Source of the DNA: Hippophae tibetana
Taxonomy: Eukaryota > Streptophyta > Magnoliopsida > Rosales > Elaeagnaceae
DNA length: 64,000 bases
Reading direction: 5' to 3'
Assembly (NCBI GenBank): GCA_037013495.1
Contig: CM072810.1
Coordinates: forward strand, 71,966,449-72,030,448
Shown here: piece after piece, positions 12,862 through 26,400 of the stretch
Position numbering within the stretch: the first letter of the stretch is position 1
Layout of the letters: each line of letters begins with the position of its first letter
Position numbers and translations under genes: made by a program
The notes under the pieces: model-generated
The model's database searches: none
Seen by the model: the letters and a program-made list of their open reading frames with translations, nothing else
Told to the model about the DNA's origin: nothing

Positions 12862-15800
12862 ATGTGCGACGAACATTTTAAACACTCGGTAGGTGATGTA
12901 AAGGGTGTAATTTGGTTTCAAAAAACTATATTCTTAGGAATCCATGCTCTGATTATAGGAATCTTTACATGCTTCGATTTTATATATTATATTAAAAGTT
13001 CTGTCACCCGAGTCAAAAGTAATGGCCGTGTAAAATTGGAATTGTGATTTAACAAAATATCTTTTTTTAATATTGTAAACAGTAGAATCCATCTTCTTTT
13101 TCCCTAAATTTTTTTTATGAAGAACAAAGATTGATTGAGCGTAGAAATAAAGATTAAGACTAAGAGACGAAGATTTAAAAAAGAACTACGAAATTAAATC
13201 CACACATGAAATCAAAATAAATAAGTCCCTAAAACCCCAACCATTTGACGCCAAAAAAAATGATCACTCCCTTTGATGTCTCGAAAACAATCTTTCCATC
13301 AAGAACACTTGGAAGAAAAGTACAAAGCTTGGTCAATTTTTTTTAAATTAATTATACTACTTCTTCCTCCATAAAAGTGTTGTTGTTTTCTTATATAAGA
13401 AACAAAACCCTACCCGTAATGCAACCTTAGTGGGGATATTTAGTTGTGACATGTGCTTAATCAATCCGTAAATAATAAAAGCATAAAAATATGTATGATA
13501 AATAAGACAAAATAAATTCCACGATTCAGTGCAAACAAAATCGCTAAACATAAGAGGCTCATAATTAAATAGAACAGAACTAATTGCTTCCCCAATTAAT
13601 CTTTCCATTTGATATTCCAAATCTATCCCTTGTGAAGGATCTTGAGAATCTTTGTATGATGTATAGAATATTTGTTAGATATTGAGAACTTTTGAATTTT
13701 TTTAAACAAAACTCTTGGTTAACAACTCAATCGCTCTTATGGTGGCATTGAAAAAAAACAAAAGTAAAAAAAAAACGGAATATGTGCGACGAAAATTTTA
13801 AACTCTCGGTAGGTGATGTAAACGGTGTAATATGGTTTCAAAAAACTATATTCTTAGGAATCCATGCTCTGATTATAGGATTCTTTACATGCTTCGATAT
13901 TACATATTATATTAAAAGTTCCGTCACCCTAGTCAAAAGTAATAGCCGTGTAAAATTGGAATTGTGATTTAACAAATGTTCTTTTTTTAATATTGTAAAC
14001 AGTAGAACCCATCTTCTTTTTCCCTACAATTTGTTTTATGAAGAACAAATATTGATTGAGCATAGAAATAAAGATTAAGAATAAGAGACGAAGATTTAAA
14101 AAGGTACGACGAAATTAAATCCACACACGAAATCAACATCAATAAGTCCCTAAAACCCGAACCATTTTGACGCCAAAAAAAAAATGATCACTCCCATTGA
14201 TGTGTCGAATACAATATTTCCATCAATAACACTTGGAAGAAAAGTACAAAGCTTGGTGAAAAATATTTTCATTAATTATACTAGTTCTTCCTCCATAAAA
14301 ATGATGTTGTTTTCTTATATAAGAAACAAAACCCTACCCGTAATGCAACCTTAGTGGGGATATTTAGTTGTGACATGTGCTTAATCAATCCGTAAATAAT
14401 AAAAGCATAAAAATACGTATGATGAATAAGACAAATTAAATTCCACAATTCAGTAGAAACAAAATCGCTAAACATAAGAGGCTCATAATTAAATAAAATA
14501 GAACTAATTGCTTCCCCAATTAATGATTCCATTTGATATTCCAAATCTATCCCTTGTGAAGGATCATGAGAATCTTTGTATGATGTATAGAATATTTGTT
14601 AGATATTGGGAACTTTAGAATTTTTTTAAACACACTCTTGGTAAACAACTCAATCGCTCTAATGGTGGCATTGAAAAAAAACGGAATATGTGCGACGAAA
14701 ATTTTAAACTCTCGGTAGGTGATGTAAACAGTGTAATTTGGTTTCAAAAAACTATATTCTTAGGAATCCATGCTCTGATTATAGGATTCTTTACATGCTT
14801 CGATATTACATATTATATTAAAAGTTCCGTCACCCTAGTCAAAAGTAATAGCCGTGTAAAATTGGAATTGTGATTTAACAAATGTTCTTTTTTTAATATT
14901 GTAAACAGTAGAACCCATCTTCTTTTTCCCTACAATTTGTTTTATGAGGAACAAATATTGATTGTGCGTAGAAATAAAGATTAAGAATAAGAGACGAAGA
15001 TTTAAAAAGGTACGACGAAATTAAATCCACACACGAAATCAACATCAATAAGTCCCGAAAACCCGAACCATTTTGACGCCAAAAAAAAAATGATCACTCC
15101 CATTGATGTGTCGAATACAATATTTCCATCAATAACACTTGGAAGAAAAGTACAAAGCTTGGTGAAAAATATTTTAATTAATTATACTACTTCTTCCTCC
15201 ATAAAAATGTTGTTGTTTTCTTATATAAGAAACAAAACCCTACCCGTAATGCAACCTTAGTGGGGATATTTAGTTGTGACATGTGCTTAATCAATCCGTA
15301 AATAATAAAAGCATAAAAATACGTATGATAAATAACACAAATTAAATTCCACAATTCAGTAGAAACAAAACCGCTAAACATAAAAGGCTCATAATTAAAT
15401 AAAACAGAACTAATTGCTGCCCCAATTATTCTTTCCATTTGATATTCCAAATCTATCCCTTGTGAAGGATCATGAGAATCTTTGTATGATGTATATAATA
15501 TTTGTTAGATATTGAGAACTTTAGAATTTTTTTAAACGCACTCTTGGTTAACAACTAAATCGCTCTTATGGTGGCATGGAAAAAAAACAAAAGTAAAAAA
15601 AAACGGAATATGTGCGACGAACATTTTAAACACTCGGTAGGTGATGTAAAGGGTGTAATTTGGTTTCAAAAAACTATATTCTTAGGAATCCATGCTCTGA
15701 TTATAGGAATCTTTACATGCTTCGATTTTATATATTATATTAAAAGTTCTGTCACCCGAGTCAATAGTAATGGCCGTGTAAAATTGGAATTGTGATTTAA

Positions 15801-16094
15801 CAAATGTTCTTTTTTTAATATTGTAAACAGTAGAACCCATCTTCTTTTTCCCTAAATTTTTTTTATGAAGAACAAAGATTGATTGAGCGTAGAAATAAAG
15901 ATTAAGACTAAGAGACGAAGATTTAAAAAAGAACTACGAAATTAAATCCACACACGAAATCAAAATAAATAAGTCCCTAAAACCCCAACCATTTGATGCC
16001 AAAAAAAATGATCACTCCCTTTGATGTCTCGAAAACAATCTTTCCATCAAGAACACTTGGAAGAAAAATACAAAGCTTGGTCAATTTTTTTTTA
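12862..16094. repeat. Units 15-18 (part): first rounds of a three-unit repeat
   Basis: Units start at 12862, 13782, 14688 and 15610. Units 15 and 18 are the same type, 2748 bp apart: both have GAACATTTTAAACACTCGG, GATGTCTCGAAAACAATC and a T-run reading GGTCAATTTTTTTT. Both are preceded by GTGGCATGGAAAAAAAA in place of the usual GTGGCATTG. Units 16 and 17 share TATAGGATTCTTTAC and CCCTAGTCAAAAG. Unit 17 is the first of the short class: the A-rich tract before it is collapsed, giving a 906-bp spacing. The block shows a three-unit period, less exact than the duplication to its right. Confidence 0.88.
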
Positions 16095-18828
16095 ATTAAT
16101 TATACTACTTCTTCCTCCATAAAAATGTTGTTGTTTTCTTATATAAGAAACAAAACCCTACCCGTAATGCAACCTTAGTGGGGATATTTAGTTGTGACAT
16201 GTGCTTAATCAATCCGTAAATAATAAAAGCATAAAAATACGTATGATGAATAAGACAAATTAAATTCCACAATTCAGTAGAAACAAAATCGCTAAACATA
16301 AGAGGCTCATAATTAAATAAAATAGAACTAATTGCTTCCCCAATTAATGATTCCATTTGATATTCCAAATCTATCCCTTGTGAAGGATCATGAGAATCTT
16401 TGTATGATGTATAGAATATTTGTTAGATATTGGGAACTTTAGAATTTTTTTAAACACACTCTTGGTAAACAACTCAATCGCTCTAATGGTGGCATTGAAA
16501 AAAAACGGAATATGTGCGACGAAAATTTTAAACTCTCGGTAGGTGATGTAAACAGTTTAATTTGGTTTCAAAAAACTATATTCTTAGGAATCCATGCTCT
16601 GATTATAGGATTCTTTACATGCTTCGATATTACATATTATATTAAAAGTTCCGTCACCCTAGTCAAAAGTAATAGCCGTGTAAAATTGGAATTGTGATTT
16701 AACAAATGTTCTTTTTTTAATATTGTAAACAGTAGAACCCATCTTCTTTTTCCCTACAATTTGTTTTATGAGGAACAAATATTGATTGTGCGTAGAAATA
16801 AAGATTAAGAATAAGAGACGAAGATTTAAAAAGGTACGACGAAATTAAATCCACAGACGAAATCAACATCAATAAGTCCCTAAAACCCGAACCATTTTGA
16901 CGCCAAAAAAAAAATGATCACTCCCATTGATGTGTCGAATACAATATTTCCATCAATAACACTTGGAAGAAAAGTACAAAGCTTGGTGAAAAATATTTTA
17001 ATTAATTATACTACTTCTTCCTCCATAAAAATGTTGTTGTTTTCTTATATAAGAAACAAAACCCTACCCGTAATGCAACCTTAGTGGGGATATTTAGTTG
17101 TGACATGTGCTTAATCAATCCGTAAATAATAAAAGCATAAAAATACGTATGATGAATAAGACAAATTAAATTCCACAATTCAGTAGAAACAAAATCACTA
17201 AACATAAGAGGCTCATAATTAAATAAAATAGAACTAATTGCTTCCCCAATTAATGATTCCATTTGATATTCCAAATCTATCCCTTGTGAAGGATCATGAG
17301 AATCTTTGTATGATGTATAGAATATTTGTTAGATATTGGGAACTTTAGAATTTTTTTAAACACACTCTTGGTAAACAACTCAATCGCTCTAATGGTGGCA
17401 TTGAAAAAAAACGGAATATGTGCGACGAAAATTTTAAACTCTCGGTAGGTGATGTAAACAGTGTAATTTGGTTTCAAAAAACTATATTCTTAGGAATCCA
17501 TGCTCTGATTATAGGATTCTTTACATGCTTCGATATTACATATTATATTAAAAGTTCCGTCACCCTAGTCAAAAGTAATAGCCGTGTAAAATTGGAATTG
17601 TGATTTAACAAATGTTCTTTTTTTAATATTGTAAACAGTAGAACCCATCTTCTTTTTCCCTACAATTTGTTTTATGAAGAACAAATATTGATTGAGCATA
17701 GAAATAAAGATTAAGAATAAGAGACGAAGATTTAAAAAGGTACGACGAAATTAAATCCACACACGAAATCAACATCAATAAGTCCCTAAAACCCGAACCA
17801 TTTTGACGCCAAAAAAAAATGATCACTCCCATTGATGTGTCGAATACAATATTTCCATCAATAACACTTGGAAGAAAAGTAAAAAGCTTGGTGAAAAATA
17901 TTTTAATTAATTATACTACTTCTTCCTCCATAAAAATGTTGTTGTTTTCTTATATAAGAAACAAAACCCTACCCGTAATGCAACCTTAGTGGGGATATTT
18001 AGTTGTGACATGTGCTTAATCAATCCGTAAATAATAAAAGCATAAAAATACGTATGATGAATAAGACAAATTAAATTCCACAATTCAGTAGAAACAAAAT
18101 CGCTAAACATAAGAGGCTCATAATTAAATAAAATAGAACTAATTGCTTCCCCAATTAATGATTCCATTTGATATTCCAAATCTATCCCTTGTGAAGGATC
18201 ATGAGAATCTTTGTATGATGTATAGAATATTTGTTAGATATTGGGAACTTTAGAATTTTTTTTAAACACACTCTTGGTAAACAACTCAATCGCTCTAATG
18301 GTAGCATTGAAAAAAAACAAAAGTAAAAAAAAAACGGAATATGTGCGACGAACATTTTAAACTCTCGGAAGGTGATGTAAACGATGTAATTTGGTTTCAA
18401 AAAAAAATATTCTTAGGGATCCATGCTCTGATTATAGGAATCTTTACATGCATCGATATTATATATTATATTAAAAGTTCCGTCACCCGAGTCAAAAGTA
18501 ATGGCCGTGTAAAATTGGAATTGTGATTTAACAAATGTTCTTTTTTTAATATTGTAAACAGTAGAACCCATCTTCTTTTTCCCTACAATTTGTTTTATGA
18601 GGAACAAATATTGATTGTGCGTAGAAATAAAGATTAAGAATAAGAGACGAAGATTTAAAAAGGTACGACGAAATTAAATCCACACACGAAATCAACATCA
18701 ATAAGTCCCTAAAACCCGAACCATTTTGACGCCAAAAAAAAATGATCACTCCCATTGATGTGTCGAATACAATATTTCCATCAATAACACTTGGAAGAAA
18801 AGTACAAAGCTTGGTGAAAAATATTTTA
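16095..18828. repeat. Left copy of ~2.73-kb tandem duplication
   Basis: This stretch covers the second half of unit 18, units 19 (16512) and 20 (17418), and the first half of unit 21 (18341). It matches 18829-21566 at an offset of 2734-2736 bp. Rare variants are shared in register: AAACAGTTTAATTTGG, ATCCACAGACGAAATC, AAAATCACTAAAC, GTAAAAAGCTTGG, CTCTCGGAAGGTG and TGCATCGATATTA. In the lines I compared, differences were mainly A-run lengths, plus CCCCAATT here against CCCCCATT at about 19073. The left edge is where GGTCAATTTTTTTTT in unit 18 gives way to shared sequence, just before TATACTAC at 16101. Confidence 0.95.
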
Positions 18829-21566
18829 ATTAATTATACTACTTCTTCCTCCATAAAAATGTTGTTGTTTTCTTATATAAGAAACAAAACCCTACCCGTA
18901 ATGCAACCTTAGTGGGGATATTTAGTTGTGACATGTGCTTAATCAATCCGTAAATAATAAAAGCATAAAAATACGTATGATGAATAAGACAAATTAAATT
19001 CCACAATTCAGTAGAAACAAAATCGCTAAACATAAGAGGCTCATAATTAAATAAAATAGAACTAATTGCTTCCCCCATTAATGATTCCATTTGATATTCC
19101 AAATCTATCCCTTGTGAAGGATCATGAGAATCTTTGTATGATGTATAGAATATTTGTTAGATATTGGGAACTTTAGAATTTTTTTAAACACACTCTTGGT
19201 AAACAACTCAATCGCTCTAATGGTGGCATTGAAAAAAAACGGAATATGTGCGACGAAAATTTTAAACTCTCGGTAGGTGATGTAAACAGTTTAATTTGGT
19301 TTCAAAAAACTATATTCTTAGGAATCCATGCTCTGATTATAGGATTCTTTACATGCTTCGATATTACATATTATATTAAAAGTTCCGTCACCCTAGTCAA
19401 AAGTAATAGCCGTGTAAAATTGGAATTGTGATTTAACAAATGTTCTTTTTTTAATATTGTAAACAGTAGAACCCATCTTCTTTTTCCCTACAATTTGTTT
19501 TATGAGGAACAAATATTGATTGTGCGTAGAAATAAAGATTAAGAATAAGAGACGAAGATTTAAAAAGGTACGACGAAATTAAATCCACAGACGAAATCAA
19601 CATCAATAAGTCCCTAAAACCCGAACCATTTTGACGCCAAAAAAAAAATGATCACTCCCATTGATGTGTCGAATACAATATTTCCATCAATAACACTTGG
19701 AAGAAAAGTACAAAGCTTGGTGAAAAATATTTTAATTAATTATACTACTTCTTCCTCCATAAAAATGTTGTTGTTTTCTTATATAAGAAACAAAACCCTA
19801 CCCGTAATGCAACCTTAGTGGGGATATTTAGTTGTGACATGTGCTTAATCAATCCGTAAATAATAAAAGCATAAAAATACGTATGATGAATAAGACAAAT
19901 TAAATTCCACAATTCAGTAGAAACAAAATCACTAAACATAAGAGGCTCATAATTAAATAAAATAGAACTAATTGCTTCCCCAATTAATGATTCCATTTGA
20001 TATTCCAAATCTATCCCTTGTGAAGGATCATGAGAATCTTTGTATGATGTATAGAATATTTGTTAGATATTGGGAACTTTAGAATTTTTTTAAACACACT
20101 CTTGGTAAACAACTCAATCGCTCTAATGGTGGCATTGAAAAAAAACGGAATATGTGCGACGAAAATTTTAAACTCTCGGTAGGTGATGTAAACAGTGTAA
20201 TTTGGTTTCAAAAAACTATATTCTTAGGAATCCATGCTCTGATTATAGGATTCTTTACATGCTTCGATATTACATATTATATTAAAAGTTCCGTCACCCT
20301 AGTCAAAAGTAATAGCCGTGTAAAATTGGAATTGTGATTTAACAAATGTTCTTTTTTTAATATTGTAAACAGTAGAACCCATCTTCTTTTTCCCTACAAT
20401 TTGTTTTATGAAGAACAAATATTGATTGAGCATAGAAATAAAGATTAAGAATAAGAGACGAAGATTTAAAAAGGTACGACGAAATTAAATCCACACACGA
20501 AATCAACATCAATAAGTCCCTAAAACCCGAACCATTTTGACGCCAAAAAAAAAATGATCACTCCCATTGATGTGTCGAATACAATATTTCCATCAATAAC
20601 ACTTGGAAGAAAAGTAAAAAGCTTGGTGAAAAATATTTTAATTAATTATACTACTTCTTCCTCCATAAAAATGTTGTTGTTTTCTTATATAAGAAACAAA
20701 ACCCTACCCGTAATGCAACCTTAGTGGGGATATTTAGTTGTGACATGTGCTTAATCAATCCGTAAATAATAAAAGCATAAAAATACGTATGATGAATAAG
20801 ACAAATTAAATTCCACAATTCAGTAGAAACAAAATCGCTAAACATAAGAGGCTCATAATTAAATAAAATAGAACTAATTGCTTCCCCAATTAATGATTCC
20901 ATTTGATATTCCAAATCTATCCCTTGTGAAGGATCATGAGAATCTTTGTATGATGTATAGAATATTTGTTAGATATTGGGAACTTTAGAATTTTTTTTAA
21001 ACACACTCTTGGTAAACAACTCAATCGCTCTAATGGTAGCATTGAAAAAAAACAAAAGTAAAAAAAAAAACGGAATATGTGCGACGAACATTTTAAACTC
21101 TCGGAAGGTGATGTAAACGATGTAATTTGGTTTCAAAAAAAAATATTCTTAGGGATCCATGCTCTGATTATAGGAATCTTTACATGCATCGATATTATAT
21201 ATTATATTAAAAGTTCCGTCACCCGAGTCAAAAGTAATGGCCGTGTAAAATTGGAATTGTGATTTAACAAATGTTCTTTTTTTAATATTGTAAACAGTAG
21301 AACCCATCTTCTTTTTCCCTACAATTTGTTTTATGAGGAACAAATATTGATTGTGCGTAGAAATAAAGATTAAGAATAAGAGACGAAGATTTAAAAAGGT
21401 ACGACGAAATTAAATCCACACACGAAATCAACATCAATAAGTCCCTAAAACCCGAACCATTTTGACGCCAAAAAAAAAAATGATCACTCCCATTGATGTG
21501 TCGAATACAATATTTCCATCAATAACACTTGGAAGAAAAGTACAAAGCTTGGTGAAAAATATTTTA
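18829..21566. repeat. Right copy of ~2.73-kb tandem duplication
   Basis: This stretch covers the second half of unit 21, units 22 (19246) and 23 (20152), and the first half of unit 24 (21077). It is almost identical to 16095-18828, which it abuts directly. The match ends near 21570, where ATTGATTATACTAC, TTGTTATTTTC and TTAATGAATCCG appear. Both edges fall at the same place in the unit, as expected for unequal exchange shifted by three units. The very low divergence points to a recent event or, less likely, an assembly duplication. Confidence 0.95.
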
Positions 21567-23449
21567 ATTGATTATACTACTTCTTCCTCCATAAAAATGT
21601 TGTTATTTTCTTATATAAGAAACAAAACCCTACCCGTAATGCAACCTTAGTGGGGATATTTAGTTGTGACATGTGCTTAATGAATCCGTAAATAATAAAA
21701 GCATAAAAATATGTATGATAAATAAGACAAATTAAATTCCACGATTCAGTAGAAACAAAATCGCTAAACATAAGAGGCTCATAATTAAATAAAACAGAAC
21801 TAATTGCTTCCCCAATTAATCATTCCATTTGATATTCCAAATCTATCCCTTGTGAAGGATCTTGAGAATCTTTGTATGATGTATAGAATATTTGTTAGAT
21901 ATTGAGAACTTTAGAATTTTTTTAAACAAACTCTGGGTTAACAACTCAATCGCTCTTATGGTGGCATTGAAAAAAAACAAAAGTAAAAAAAAAACGGAAT
22001 ATGTGCGACGAAAATTTTAAACTCTCGGTAGGTGATGTAAACTGTGTAATTTGGTTTCAAAAAAATATATTCTTAGGAATCCATGCTCTGATTATAGGAA
22101 TCTTTACATGCTTCGATATTACATATTATATTAAAAGTTCCGTCACCCTAGTCAAAAGTAATAGCCGTGTAAAATTGGAATTGTGATTTAACAAATGTTC
22201 TTTTTTTAATATTGTAAACAGTAGAACCCATCTTCTTTTTCCCTACAATTTGTTTTATGAAGAACAAATATTGATTGAGCGTAGAAATAAAGATTAAGAA
22301 TAAGAGACGAAGATTTAAAAAGGAACGACGAAATTAAATCCACACACGAAATCAACATCAATAAGTCCCTAAAACCCGAACCATTTTGACGCCAAAAAAT
22401 AAAATGATCACTCCCATTGATGTGTCAAATACAATATTTCCATCAATAACACTTGGAAGAAAAGTACAAAGCTTGGTGAAAAATATTTTAATTAATTATA
22501 CTACTTCTTCCTCCATAAAAATGTTGTTGTTTTCTTATATAAGAAACAAAACCCTACCTGTAATGCAACCTTAGTGGGGATATTTAGTTGTGACATGTGC
22601 TTAATCAATCCGTAAATAATAAAAGCATAAAAATATGTATGATAAATAAGACAAATTAAATTCCACGATTCAGTAGAAACAAAATCGCTAAACATAAGAG
22701 GCTCATAATTAAATAAAACAGAACTAATTGCTTCCCCAATTAATCATTCCATTTGATATTCCAAATCTATCCCTTGTGAAGGATCTTGAGAATCTTTGTA
22801 TGATGTATAGAATATTTGTTAGATATTTAGAACTTTAGAATTTTTTTAAACAAACTCTGGGTTAACAACTCAATCGCTCTTATGGTGGCATTGAAAAAAA
22901 ACAAAAGTAAAAAAAAAACGGAATATGTGGGACGAAAATTTTAAACTCTCGGTAGGTGATGTAAACGGTGTAATTTGGTTTCAAAAAAATATATTCTTAG
23001 GAATCCATGCTCTGATTATAGGAATCTTTACATGCTTCGATATTACATATTATATTAAAAGTTCCGTCACCCTAGTCAAAAGTAATAGCCGTGTAAAATT
23101 GGAATGGTGATTTAACAAATGTTCTTTTTTTAATATTGTAAACAGTAGAACCCATCTTCTTTTTCCCTACAATTTGTTTTATGAAGAACAAATATTGATT
23201 GAGCGTAGAAATAAAGATTAAGAATAAGAGACGAAGATTTAAAAAGGAACGATGAAATTAAATCCACACACGAAATCAACATCAATAAGTCCCTAAAACC
23301 CGAACCATTTTGACGCCAAAAAATAAAATGATCACTCCCATTGATGTGTCGAATACAATATTTCCATCAATAACACTTGGAAGAAAAGTACAAAGCTTGG
23401 TGAAAAACATTTTCATTAATTATACTAGTTCTTCCTCCTTCAAAAGGTT
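21567..23449. repeat. Units 24 (end) to 26: 924-bp step, single-unit homogenised
   Basis: Units 25 (22001) and 26 (22925) and their flanks repeat at 924 bp. Both are preceded by AAACAAACTCTGGGTTAAC (about 21924 and 22848). The GCC-to-ATGATC spacer reads AAAAAATAAAATG in units 25 and 26, a variant shared with unit 35 (31195). Near its right end unit 26 carries private changes (TCATTAATTATACTAGTTC and CTCCTTCAAAAGG) just before the nine-unit duplication starts. Confidence 0.87.
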
Positions 23450-26400
23450 GTTGTTTTCTTATATAAGAAACAAAACCCTACCCGTAATGCAACCTTAGTG
23501 GGGATATTTAGTTGTGACATGTACTAAATCAATCCGTAAATAATAAAAGCATAAAAATACGTATGATAAATAACACAAATTAAATTCCACAATTCAGTAG
23601 AAACAAAATCGCTAAACATAAAAGGCTCATAATTAAATAAAACAGAACTAATTGCTGCCCCAATTATTCTTTCCATTTGATATTCCAAATCTATCCCTTG
23701 TGAAGGATCATGAGAATCTTTGTATGATGTATAGAATATTTGTTAGATATTGAGAACTTTAGAATTTTTTTAAACGCTCTCTTGGTTAACAACTAAATCG
23801 CTCTTATGGTGGCATTGAAAAAAAACAAAAGTAAAAAAAAAACGGAATATGTGCGACGAACATTTTAAACTCTCGGTTGGTGATGTAAAGGGTGTAATTT
23901 GGTTTCAAAAAAATATATTCTTAGGAATCCATGCTCTGATTATAGGAATCTTTACATGCTTCGATATTACATATTATATTAAAAGTTCCGTCACCCTAGT
24001 CAAAAGTAATAGCCTAGTAAAATTGGAATTGTGATTTAACAAATGTTCTTTTTTTAATATTGTAAACAGTAGAACCCATCTTATTTTTCCCTACAATTTG
24101 TTTTATGAAGAACAAATATTTATTGAGCGTAGAAATAAAGATTAATAATAAGAGACGAAGATTTAAAAAGGAACGACGAAATTAAATCCACACACGAAAT
24201 CAACATCAATAAGTCCCTAAAACCCGAACCATTTGACGCCAAAAAAAAATGATCACTCCCATTGATGTGTCGAATACAATATTTCCATCAATAACACTTG
24301 GAAGAAAAGTACAAAGCTTGGGAAAAAATATTTTAATTAATTAAACTACTTCTTCCTCCATAAAAATGTTGTTGTTTTCTTATATAATAAACAAAACCCT
24401 ACCCGTAATGCAACCTTAGTGGGGATATTTAGTTGTGACATGTGCTTAATCAATCCGTAAATAATAAAAGCATAAAAATACGTATGATAAATAAGACACA
24501 ATAAATTCCACAATTTAGTAGAAACAAAATCGCTAAACATAAGAGGCTCATAATTAAATAAAACAGAACTAATTGCTTCCCCCATTAATCTTTCCATTTG
24601 ATATTCCAAATCTATCCCTTGTGAAGGATCATGAGAATCTTTGTATGATCTAAAGAATATTTGCTAGATATTGAGAACTTTAGAATTTTTTTAAACACAC
24701 TCTTAGTTAGCAACTCAATCGCTCTTATGGTGGCATTGAAAAAAAACAAAAGTAAAAAAAAAACGGAATATGTGCGACGAACATTTTAAATTCTCTGTAG
24801 GTGATGTAAAGGGTGTAATTTGGTTTCAAAAAAATATATTCTTAGGAATCCATGCTCTGATTATAGGAATCTTTACACGCTTCGATTTTATATATTATAT
24901 TAAAAGTTCCGTCACCCGAGTCAAAAGTAATGGCCCTGTAAAATTGGAATTGTGATTTAACAAATGTTCTTTTTTTAATATTGTAAACAGTAGAACCCAT
25001 CTTCTTTTTCCCTAAAATTTGTTTTATGAAGAACAAAGATTGATTGAGCGTAGAAATAAAGATTAAGACTAAGAGACGAAGATTTAAAAAAGAACTACGA
25101 AATTAAATCCACACACGAAATCAATATCAATAAGTCCCTAACACCCCAACCATTTGACGCCAAAAAAAATGATCACTCCCTTTGATGTGTCGAATACAAT
25201 CTTTCCATCAAGAACACTTGGAAGAAAAGTACAAAGCTTGGTAAAAAATATTTTCATTAATTATACTACTTCTTCCTCCATAAAAATGTTGTTGTTTTCT
25301 TATATAAGAAACAAAACCCTACCCGTAATTCAACCTTAGTGGGGATATTTAGTTTTGACATGTGCTTAATCAATCCGTAAATAATAAAAGCATAAAAATA
25401 TGTATGATAAATAAGACAAATTAAACTCCACTATTCAGTAGAAACAAAATCAGTGAACATAAGAGGCTCATAATTAAATAAAACAGAACTAATTGCTTCC
25501 CCCATTAATCTTTCCATTTTATATTCCAAATCTATCCCTTGTGAAGGATCATGAAAATCTTTGTATGATCTACAGAATATTTGTTAGATATTGAGAACTT
25601 TAGAATTTTTTTAAACACACTCTTGGTTAGTCACTCAATCGCTCTTATGGTGGCATTGAAAAAAAATGGAATATGTGCGACGAAAGTTTTAAACTCTCGA
25701 TAGGTGATGTAAACGGTGTAATTTGTTTTCAAAAAATATAATCTTACGAATCCATGCTCTGATTATAGGAATCTTTACATGCTTCGATATTATATATTAT
25801 ATTAAAAGTTCTGTCACCCGAGTCAAAATTAATGGCCGTGTAAAATTGGAAATGTGATTTAACAAATGTTCTTTTTTTAATATTGTAAACAGTAGAACCC
25901 ATCTTCTTTTTCCCTACAATTTGTTTTATGAAGAACAAATATTGATTGAGCGTAGAAATAAAGATTAAGAATAAGAGACGAAGATTTAAAAAAGAACTAC
26001 GAAATTAAATCCACACACGAAATCAAAATAAATAAGTCCCTAAAACCCTAACCATTTGACGCCAAAAAAAAATGATCACTCCCATTGATGTGTCGAATAC
26101 AATATTTCCATCAATAACACTTGGAAGAAAAGTACAAGGCTTGGTGAAAAATATTTTAATTAATTATACTACTTCTTCCTCCATAAAAATGATGTTGTTT
26201 TCTTATATAAGAAACAAAACCCTACCCGTAATGCAACCTTAGTGGGGATATTTTGTTGTGACATGTCCTTAATCAATCCGTAAATAATAAAAGCATAAAA
26301 ATACGTATAATAAATAAGACAAATTAAATTCCATAATACAGTAGAAACAAAATCGCTAAACATAAGAGGCTCATAATTAAATAAAACAGAACTAATAGCT

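Noticed and set aside
18301-18345. Possible insertion before unit 21
   Set aside because: The longer spacing (923 bp after 906) is only the full-length A-rich tract next to units with the collapsed tract.
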